This document shows, one piece after another, positions 58,294 to 64,000 of a stretch of DNA of 64,000 bases (within the stretch, counting starts at the first letter, position 1; each line of letters begins with the position of its first letter). Where the stretch lies: NCBI RefSeq assembly GCF_000739815.1, contig NZ_BBJJ01000002.1, forward strand, positions 248,001 to 312,000, written 5' to 3'. A program made the position numbers and the translations under genes. The notes beneath the pieces are model-generated. The model saw only the letters and a list, made by a program, of their open reading frames with translations, ran no database searches and was not told the origin of the DNA. This DNA comes from Paraburkholderia mimosarum LMG 23256 = NBRC 106338 (GTDB lineage: Bacteria > Pseudomonadota > Gammaproteobacteria > Burkholderiales > Burkholderiaceae).

Positions 58294-59376
58294 TCAGTGC
58301 GCGGCGACGCGCTGCACGTACTGCGGATCGACGCCCACCGAGTAGTCGGGCAGCACATTCTGGATCGTGCCCTGCTGCTTGAGGAAGGTCGCCGTGGCGA
58401 GCAGCGACTGCGCCGCCCCCGATTGCGCGCCGCCGCCCAGCCATTGCTTCGAGGCCTGCTCGGCGGGCGTGGGGAACGCGTAGAGCGCGAGGCTCGCCGG
58501 GACTTCGGCGGCGTTCGCTCCGGACTCCTTCGCGACGGCCTGCACCTGCGGCGAGGCGGCATTCCAGGCGGTGCGATGCGCGATGTAATCGGCATCGGCA
58601 GCGGCGAGCACCTTCACGAACTTCGCGACGAAATCGCCGTTGTCTTTCGCGAAGCGTCGGTCGACCACGAAGCCGTCGAACGTCGCCTTGCCCGTGGCCT
58701 TCGCCACCTGGCCCGACGTGATGAGCACCTTGCCGTTCTTCTTGACCTGCGCGAGCACGGGATCCCAGATGTACGTGGCGTCGATGTTGCCGCGCTGCCA
58801 GGCGGCCGCGACTTCGGGCGGACGCAGATTGACGATCTTAACGTCGGCGGGATTCACGCCCGCGTTCTGCAGCGCGACGAGCGCGTGAAAGTGCGAGGTC
58901 GAGACGTACGGCACGCCGATCGTCTTGCCCTTGAGACCCGCGATGCTCGTGACGCCCGAGCCGTCGCGCGCGACGAGCGCTTCGGCGTCGTTGATGTTGT
59001 CGAGAATCCAGAAGAGCGAAAGGTCCACGCCTTGCGAGAGCCCCGCCGCGATCGGGCTCGAGCCGGCCTCGCCGAGCTGCACGGAACCCGAGGCGAGTGC
59101 GCGGATCACGTCGGCGCCGCTAGCGAGCTTGCGGTAGGTGACCTTGTAGCCCGTCTCCTTCTCGACTTCGCCCGTTGCCTGCGCGTAGCGCCACGGCACC
59201 ACCATGTCCTGATACGCAATCACGACCTCGTGCGTTTGCGCATGTGCGTGCGGTGCGCCGAACACGGCGGCGAAGCAGGCGGCGGCGAATGCAAAAGCCA
59301 GCAAACGGGGACGGTGCTTGAGTGCATCGCCGCCAAAGGCGGCGGAACGCGGCGAGGTGGGAACGCGAAGGTTCAT
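58294..59376 (-). CDS. tauA: Taurine-type ABC transporter substrate-binding protein
   Basis: A 360-residue periplasmic binding protein with an N-terminal signal region that ends near [15 protein letters not shown]. The core closely follows E. coli Tau[48 protein letters not shown] and [21 protein letters not shown]. It is the first gene of tauABC. No taurine dioxygenase (tauD) gene lies beside it, so the sulfonate must be used by enzymes encoded elsewhere. TATAGT on the minus strand (59422-59427) could be its -10, with a poor -35 as expected for an activator-dependent promoter. Confidence 0.9.
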   Translation of the reverse strand: MNLRVPTSPRSAAFGGDALKHRPRLLAFAFAAACFAAVFGAPHAHAQTHEVVIAYQDMVVPWRYAQATGEVEKETGYKVTYRKLASGADVIRALASGSVQLGEAGSSPIAAGLSQGVDLSLFWILDNINDAEALVARDGSGVTSIAGLKGKTIGVPYVSTSHFHALVALQNAGVNPADVKIVNLRPPEVAAAWQRGNIDATYIWDPVLAQVKKNGKVLITSGQVAKATGKATFDGFVVDRRFAKDNGDFVAKFVKVLAAADADYIAHRTAWNAASPQVQAVAKESGANAAEVPASLALYAFPTPAEQASKQWLGGGAQSGAAQSLLATATFLKQQGTIQNVLPDYSVGVDPQYVQRVAAH

Positions 59377-59555
59377 CGAGAGACTCCGGCGGAACGACGT
59401 TCGAGTGAAGGAAGGTTCCGACTATAGGGAGTCTCGCGGCGCGCGGTTCTAATTTATCCGCGTTAGCTAATGACGCCGCTGGAGCATTGCTTTTCGTGCG
59501 GGAGTGGATCGTGCGATCGATACGTGGGCCCTGCTATCCGGGTGCCAGCGCACAA

Positions 59556-59582
59556 ACGAAAAAGCCCGCTTTTCAGCGGGCT
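59556..59582 (-). terminator. Terminator of lipA
   Basis: On the minus strand AGCCCGCT-gaaa-AGCGGGCT followed by TTTTCGTTT, 33 bases past lipA. Confidence 0.9.
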
Positions 59583-59614
59583 CCTCGTTGCATGCGTGCA
59601 AGAACGCGCGTGGC

Positions 59615-60604
59615 TTAAACCACCCCCGCCCCATGCGCCTGCACATCGGCGTGATAGCTCGAACGCACCATCGCGCCGACGGCCGCGTGCGTGAAGCCCA
59701 TCTTGTACGCCTCTTCCTCGTACATCTTGAACGTGTCGGGATGCACGTACGCACGCACCGGCAGGTGGTGCTCCGAAGGCTGGAGGTACTGGCCGATCGT
59801 CAGCATGTCGACGTCGTGCGCGCGCAGGTCGCGCATCACCTGAAGAATTTCCTCTTCGGTTTCGCCGAGGCCCACCATCAGGCCCGACTTCGTCGCGACT
59901 TCGGGATGCAGCGCCTTGAAGTCCTTGAGCAGCTTGAGCGAGTGCGCGTAGTCCGAACCCGGGCGCGCTTCCTTGTAGAGACGCGGCACCGTTTCGAGGT
60001 TGTGGTTCATCACGTCGGGCGGCGCCGCGTTGAGGATCTCCAGCGCGCGGTCGAGTCGGCCGCGGAAGTCGGGCGTGAGAATCTCGATACGCGTTTGCGG
60101 CGACTGCTCGCGCACCTGGCGGATGCACTCCACGAAGTGACCGGCGCCGCCGTCACGCAGGTCGTCGCGGTCCACGCTCGTGATCACCACGTACTTGAGC
60201 TTGAGCGCGCCGATGGTGCGCGCGAGGTTGGCCGGTTCGTCGGCGTCGAGCGGATCGGGGCGGCCGTGGCCGACGTCGCAGAACGGGCAGCGGCGCGTGC
60301 ACTTGTCGCCCATGATCATGAACGTCGCGGTGCCCTTGCCGAAGCACTCGCCGATGTTCGGGCAGCTCGCTTCCTCGCACACGGTGTGCAGGTTGTGCTC
60401 GCGCAGGATGTTCTTGATTTCGTAGAAGCGCGAGTTGCCCGTGGCCGCCTTCACGCGGATCCACTCGGGCTTCTTGAGCTTCTCGATGGGAACGACCTTG
60501 ATGGGAATGCGCGAGGTCTTGGCCTGCGCCTTCTGCTTTGCGGTGGCGTCGTAGGGAACGGCGTCGGCGTTGGTGCCAGCGGGGTTCGCAGTGATGTCAG
60601 TCAT
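59615..60604 (-). CDS. lipA: Lipoyl synthase
   Basis: A 329-residue radical SAM enzyme that inserts two sulfurs into octanoyl groups on lipoyl domains. The auxiliary cluster cysteines are in [12 protein letters not shown] (about residues 76-87) and the radical SAM triad in [31 protein letters not shown] and [13 protein letters not shown] are conserved. It lies 13 bases downstream of lipB. The ATG at 60604 is the usual start; the frame stays open upstream inside lipB. Confidence 0.97.
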   Translation of the reverse strand: MTDITANPAGTNADAVPYDATAKQKAQAKTSRIPIKVVPIEKLKKPEWIRVKAATGNSRFYEIKNILREHNLHTVCEEASCPNIGECFGKGTATFMIMGDKCTRRCPFCDVGHGRPDPLDADEPANLARTIGALKLKYVVITSVDRDDLRDGGAGHFVECIRQVREQSPQTRIEILTPDFRGRLDRALEILNAAPPDVMNHNLETVPRLYKEARPGSDYAHSLKLLKDFKALHPEVATKSGLMVGLGETEEEILQVMRDLRAHDVDMLTIGQYLQPSEHHLPVRAYVHPDTFKMYEEEAYKMGFTHAAVGAMVRSSYHADVQAHGAGVV

Positions 60605-60617
60605 GCTTTCGATCCAG

Positions 60618-61532
60618 TCAGGCCGCCGGTGCAACGCCAGCCTGCGGTTGCGGCGGTTCCCCGCCGGAGACGGCCGATACGGCCGGTTGCATCGCGGCCG
60701 CGCAAGCGGCCGCTTCGTTTTCAGCCGCACCTGCGTCGGGGGTCGCCCCGGCCGCTCCGTCTGAAGGGTCTGCGGCAGCCGCTTCGGCTACCAAACGAAT
60801 TGTTGCTGCGTGCGCCGCGAGATTCGCTTCCAGCCGCGCCGCCAGCGTCGCGGCCACATCGCGCCAGCTCGCCGCTACACCGAGCGTGGCCATGTCGACG
60901 GTTTCGAGCCCGGCATATCCGCACGGATTGATCGCGAGAAATGGGCTCAGATCCATCGACACGTTCAGGCTCACGCCGTGATAGCTGCAGCCGTTGCGAA
61001 TCTTCAGCCCGAGGGCGGCGACTTTCGCGCCCTTATGCGCGGCGCTCGCGCCGCTGGCGTCTTGCGGCACGTAAATGCCGGGCGCGCCCGCCTTGCGCTC
61101 GCCCGCGAGATTATACGCCGCCAGGGTTTCGATCACGGCGTCCTCGATGAGCGTGACGAGCTCGCGCACCATGAGCTTGCGGCGCCGCAGATCGAGCAGC
61201 AGGTAGGCCACCACCTGGCCCGGCCCGTGATATGTGATCTGCCCACCTCGATCGATCTGCACGAGCGGAATGCCGCTGTTGGCCACGAGCAGGTGCTCGG
61301 GCTTGCCTGCCTGACCCAACGTAAAGACGGGCGGATGCTCGACGAGCCAGATTTCGTCGGGCGTTCCGGCGTCGCGGGCGGCCGTGAACTCGCGCATGGC
61401 GTCGAAGCTCGCTTGATAAGCCTCGTTGCCGCGCCAGCGCACGACGATGGGGGAAAGTGGCGTTTGAGGAGCGGCCGCGGGCATGCCGGGGTCGGAAGGA
61501 CTTTGCGAGGGTGAAACTAGCGTGGCGCACAT
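60618..61532 (-). CDS. lipB: Octanoyl-[acyl carrier protein]:protein N-octanoyltransferase
   Basis: It transfers octanoate from ACP to lipoyl-dependent enzymes, the step before LipA. The 304-residue protein has [38 protein letters not shown], the catalytic Lys region [21 protein letters not shown] and the Cys in [14 protein letters not shown]. It is longer than most LipB proteins because of an Ala-rich C-terminal tail of about 60 residues and a short N-terminal extension. It directly precedes lipA. Confidence 0.95.
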   Translation of the reverse strand: MCATLVSPSQSPSDPGMPAAAPQTPLSPIVVRWRGNEAYQASFDAMREFTAARDAGTPDEIWLVEHPPVFTLGQAGKPEHLLVANSGIPLVQIDRGGQITYHGPGQVVAYLLLDLRRRKLMVRELVTLIEDAVIETLAAYNLAGERKAGAPGIYVPQDASGASAAHKGAKVAALGLKIRNGCSYHGVSLNVSMDLSPFLAINPCGYAGLETVDMATLGVAASWRDVAATLAARLEANLAAHAATIRLVAEAAAADPSDGAAGATPDAGAAENEAAACAAAMQPAVSAVSGGEPPQPQAGVAPAA

Positions 61533-61642
61533 GATCTCGCGAGTTTACCGAATTCGGGACAAGCGCGCCGGGCATGCTGCGGATAACGGCGGCGGCGGGT
61601 TGCCTTCCCGCCGCCGCGATTTTGAAACGGTCCGCTACGTCC

Positions 61643-61969
61643 TCAAACGGTGCGCCAGCCGTCGCCGATATGAACGCCCGCGCGTTGTGCGGCGCGCGCT
61701 GCCCAATCGACCAGGCGCTCGCTCACACGCGCAGGCGCGGCGAACGCAACCCACGCGGGGGCGTTGCCTTCCGCGCCGATCCACAGCCGCTCGCCGCGCC
61801 GCAGCCGCAGCGTATGGCCGGGCTCGAGCCAGTAATCGGCGGTGTCGTCGCTGCGCGTGACCCATACGGTGCCGCACCGCACGGTCAGACGCGTGCTGCG
61901 CGTCACGCGCACCGAAGCCATGTGATCAGCCGCCACTTCAAACGTGATATCCGAAGAAATTTCTCTCAT
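61643..61969 (-). CDS. DUF2917 protein
   Basis: A 108-residue protein with TRLTVRCGTVWVTRSDDTADYWLEPGHTLRLRRGERLWIG, the beta-rich, cupin-like DUF2917 pattern. GGAGG stands at good spacing before the ATG at 61969; a longer open frame to 62047 has no such signal. It is transcribed divergently from the LysR-type gene, which may control it. No function is known. Confidence 0.85.
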   Translation of the reverse strand: MREISSDITFEVAADHMASVRVTRSTRLTVRCGTVWVTRSDDTADYWLEPGHTLRLRRGERLWIGAEGNAPAWVAFAAPARVSERLVDWAARAAQRAGVHIGDGWRTV

Positions 61970-62040
61970 TTTCGCCTCCGAACGACCTGCTCTCATGGCT
62001 ACAATCGTACGTACCATAAGGGCTAGAGCCAAACGATCAA

Positions 62041-62062
62041 TTTTCACGGCTATGTGAGAAAA
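62041..62062. promoter_or_regulatory. Near-palindrome in the divergent LysR promoter region
   Basis: TTTTCAC (62041-62047) and GTGAGAAAA (62054-62062) form an imperfect inverted repeat just before the LysR gene. It suits a LysR-type binding site or a promoter of that gene. Confidence 0.4.
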
Positions 62063-62070
62063 AATACGAT

Positions 62071-63048
62071 ATGGATCTGCGCCAGTTACCTGCGCTCAAT
62101 GCGCTCAAGGCCTTCGAAGCCGCCGCCCGCCACGAAAGCTTCTCGCGTGCTGCCGACGAACTCTTCGTCACGCACGGCGCCGTGAGTCACCAGATCCGCG
62201 CGCTCGAAGCCGAACTGGGCGTAGCGCTCTTCGCGCGCGACGGCAAGCGCGTGCGCGTGACCGACATCGGCCGCCGCTACGCGGGCCAGGTGCGCGATGC
62301 GCTGAGCCAGCTCGCGCACGCCACCCAGGAGATCCGCGCCGGCGACCGCGACCGGCGGCTCGTCGTTTCGATGCTGTCGTCGTTCGCCGCGCGCTGGGTC
62401 ACGCCGCGCATCGGCCGTTTCATCGAAGCGCATCCGCAGTGGGACGTCGAGCTGCAATCGACGAATTCGCTCACCGACTTCGCGCGCGACGACGTCGATG
62501 TGGCCATCCGCTTCGGCTACGGCCACTATCCGGGGCTGCACGCCGAACTGCTGCTCGACGAGATCTTCTTTCCCGCCTGCTCGCCCGATTTCAACGGCGG
62601 CAAGCTGCCCGTCGACCCGCACGAACTGGCGAGCCTGCCGCTCCTGCGCTCCGACGACGAACTCTGGCGACCGTGGTTCGACGCGGCGGGCCTCGCGGAT
62701 CTGCCCGAACCGAAGCGCGGCGTGCTCTACCAGGACTCGTCGAACCTGCTCCAGGCGGCCATGGACGGCCAGGGCATCGCGCTGGTGCGCCGCTCGCTGG
62801 CCATGCACGAGATCACGCTCGGGCGCCTCGTGCGCCTCTTCAAGGACATCGACGGCCCGAGCCCGTGGCGCTACTACTTCATCTGCCCGCCGCAGCGCAT
62901 GCAGACCGAGCGCGTGCAAGCCTTCCGCGACTGGGTGTTCGACGAGGTCGCACGCTTTCGGCGGCTCTACGAGGACGCCTGCGAGGCGGGCCCGCTCATC
63001 ACGGCCGCCGCGGCGGCGCAACGCGCGCGCGCGGGCGACGTGCCCTGA
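62071..63048 (+). CDS. LysR-family transcriptional regulator (GcvA-like)
   Basis: A 325-residue regulator. The N-terminal winged helix-turn-helix is in LNALKAFEAAARHESFSRAADELFVTHGAVSHQIRALEAELGV, written here in parts: ALKAFEAAARHESFSRAA and VTHGAVSHQIRALEAE. The effector domain starts near RRLVVSMLSSFAARWVTPRI and resembles GcvA, the glycine cleavage regulator, but no gcv genes are present. The divergent neighbour DUF2917 is the probable target, together with itself. Confidence 0.9.
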   Translation: MDLRQLPALNALKAFEAAARHESFSRAADELFVTHGAVSHQIRALEAELGVALFARDGKRVRVTDIGRRYAGQVRDALSQLAHATQEIRAGDRDRRLVVSMLSSFAARWVTPRIGRFIEAHPQWDVELQSTNSLTDFARDDVDVAIRFGYGHYPGLHAELLLDEIFFPACSPDFNGGKLPVDPHELASLPLLRSDDELWRPWFDAAGLADLPEPKRGVLYQDSSNLLQAAMDGQGIALVRRSLAMHEITLGRLVRLFKDIDGPSPWRYYFICPPQRMQTERVQAFRDWVFDEVARFRRLYEDACEAGPLITAAAAAQRARAGDVP

Positions 63049-63127
63049 AAACCGCAGACGTGGACGTGACAAGGGCCGCTCATGGCGGCCCTTGTCGTTT
63101 GAATCGCAGCCAGCGAAGCGCGGCCGC

Positions 63128-63412
63128 TTACAGCACGATCTTCACCATCGGATGCCCGGTGAGCGCGCGATAGATGTCGTCGAGATGCGCCTGGCTCGTC
63201 GCGCGCACCGTCACGGTAAGGCCCGTGTAGTTGCCGCCGCTCGACGGGCGCGACTCGATCGTCGTCGCGTCGAAGGCGCCGTCGAACTCGCGCAGCACGG
63301 TCACGATGGTGTCCTGGAATTCCGGATGCGTCTTGCCCATCACCTTGATGGGAAAGTCGCACGGAAATTCGATCAGCGATTCTTTCGCCTCGGGGTTGCC
63401 TGTCTGGGCCAT
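63128..63412 (-). CDS. DUF493 (YbeD-like) protein
   Basis: A 94-residue ferredoxin-fold protein with LIEFPCDFPIKVMGKTHPEF and SSGGNYTGLTVTVRATSQAHLDDIYRAL. Proteins of this family lie between dat and lipB in many betaproteobacteria and are thought to act near lipoate metabolism, without a proven reaction. I chose the ATG at 63412 because GGAG lies eight bases upstream; an ATG at 63418 overlaps the dat stop. Confidence 0.88.
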   Translation of the reverse strand: MAQTGNPEAKESLIEFPCDFPIKVMGKTHPEFQDTIVTVLREFDGAFDATTIESRPSSGGNYTGLTVTVRATSQAHLDDIYRALTGHPMVKIVL

Positions 63413-63414
63413 AT

Positions 63415-64000
63415 TCATTTCTCCACTTCCTGTAGCTCGGCGGCGGTTGTGTGCAGCGCCTGTGCCTGTAACTGCGACTGCGCTTCGCGTTGCTTCTCGC
63501 GCTGGTATGCCGCATAGAGCGCGGCGTAGACCGGGCCCGGCTTGCCGTCGCCTACGGGCTTGCCGTCGAGCGAGACGACCGCCAGCACTTCCTTCGTCGC
63601 GGACGTCAAGAGAATCTCGTCCGCTTCGCGCAGTTCGGCCTCGGCGACCTCACGCGCTTCGAAGCGCACGCCGCATGCTTCGGCCAGCTCCTCGATCAGG
63701 CCGTAGCGGATGCCTTCGAGAATGCGGTTGCTGCGCGGCGGCGCGAAGAGCACGCCGTCCTTCACGACCCACACGTTCGACGAAGACGCCTCGGTCAGCC
63801 AGCCGTCGCGCAGCTGGATCGTCTCGAACGCATCGTTTTCCGCCGCGTGCTGCGCCATCAGCACGTTGCCGAGCAGCGAGGTCGACTTGATGTCGCAGTT
63901 GAGCCAGCGCTTGTCCTCAGCGGTGACGCAGCGCACGCCGCGCTCGCGCTGCGCGTTCGCGGGCAGCTTGAGCGGGTTGACCATCGCGAACACGGTGGGC
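63415..64000 (-). CDS. dat: D-amino acid aminotransferase (partial, 5' end outside window)
   Basis: The last 195 or so residues of a fold-type IV PLP aminotransferase run in from the right edge. RWLNCDIKSTSLLGNVLMAQ, ITEASSSNVWVV-like LTEASSSNVWVV, NRILEGIRYGLIEELAE and LTSATKEVLAVVSLDGKPVG match D-alanine aminotransferase. The N-terminal part with the PLP-binding Lys lies outside. It is the first gene of the dat-DUF493 pair and continues the lip module. Confidence 0.88.
   Translation of the reverse strand, partial: PTVFAMVNPLKLPANAQRERGVRCVTAEDKRWLNCDIKSTSLLGNVLMAQHAAENDAFETIQLRDGWLTEASSSNVWVVKDGVLFAPPRSNRILEGIRYGLIEELAEACGVRFEAREVAEAELREADEILLTSATKEVLAVVSLDGKPVGDGKPGPVYAALYAAYQREKQREAQSQLQAQALHTTAAELQEVEK

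Overview
The window reads as an ordinary core-chromosome segment of a high-GC betaproteobacterium of the Burkholderiaceae, most like Paraburkholderia, Burkholderia or Caballeronia. The grounds are a dense cox/cta gene cluster, a gshA-gshB-manX-ptsH-ptsI run, glnK-amtB beside ubiK-comM, the dat-DUF493-lipB-lipA module, and GC-rich coding throughout. I saw no rRNA, tRNA, CRISPR array, phage or intact insertion sequence. Most ATG/GTG choices rest on visible Shine-Dalgarno sequences.

Layout, left to right. 1-5.8 kb: a truncated FAH-family gene, ybiB, leuA behind a leader of about 400 nt, an NTF2-like gene, and rpoH behind a promoter overlapped by a perfect CIRCE operator. 6.0-9.0 kb: the bd-type quinol oxidase operon cydP-cydA-cydB, ended by a 284-bp non-coding element built of nested perfect inverted repeats. 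9.4-17 kb (minus strand): a GlcNAc catabolic operon, GntR regulator-nagA-nagB(SIS type)-EIIA/HPr/EI fusion-NagE, from one strong promoter. 17.4-18.2 kb: a lone metQ. 18.3-29.3 kb (minus strand): a complete aa3 cytochrome c oxidase cluster that reads DUF2244-ctaC-ctaD-small assembly protein-ctaG-DUF2970-ctaE-surf1-SCO-like-ctaA-ctaB-sco. Its CtaC carries CuA, cytochrome c and OmpA domains in one chain.

29.4-41.7 kb: housekeeping genes (a BioC-like methyltransferase, comF, trmL, a macro-domain protein, gpsA, secB, grxC, rhodanese, gpmA, ctpA, moeB) and a regulatory PTS (EI, HPr, mannose-type EIIA) with no permease. 42.2-49.6 kb: glutathione synthesis (gshA, gshB), nitrogen sensing and uptake (glnK-amtB behind a sigma-54 promoter), ubiK and comM. 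50-56.3 kb: a lipoprotein, a TlpA-like thioredoxin, and the C4-dicarboxylate system dctB-dctD-dctA; dctA has a sigma-54 promoter, paired upstream palindromes and a tiny upstream ORF. 56.6-59.4 kb: a taurine-type ABC importer. 59.6-64 kb: the lipoate module (lipA, lipB, DUF493, dat truncated at the window edge), interrupted by a divergent LysR/DUF2917 pair.

The most unusual items are the nested-palindrome element abutting cydB (with no cydX visible after it), the OmpA domain on CtaC, the extra cysteine-less EIIB-like domain on NagE, the long insert in ComM, the dctA leader mini-ORF, and a palindrome plus DnaA-box-like cluster between comM and its neighbour. I did not find a clear new multi-gene defence or mobile system.
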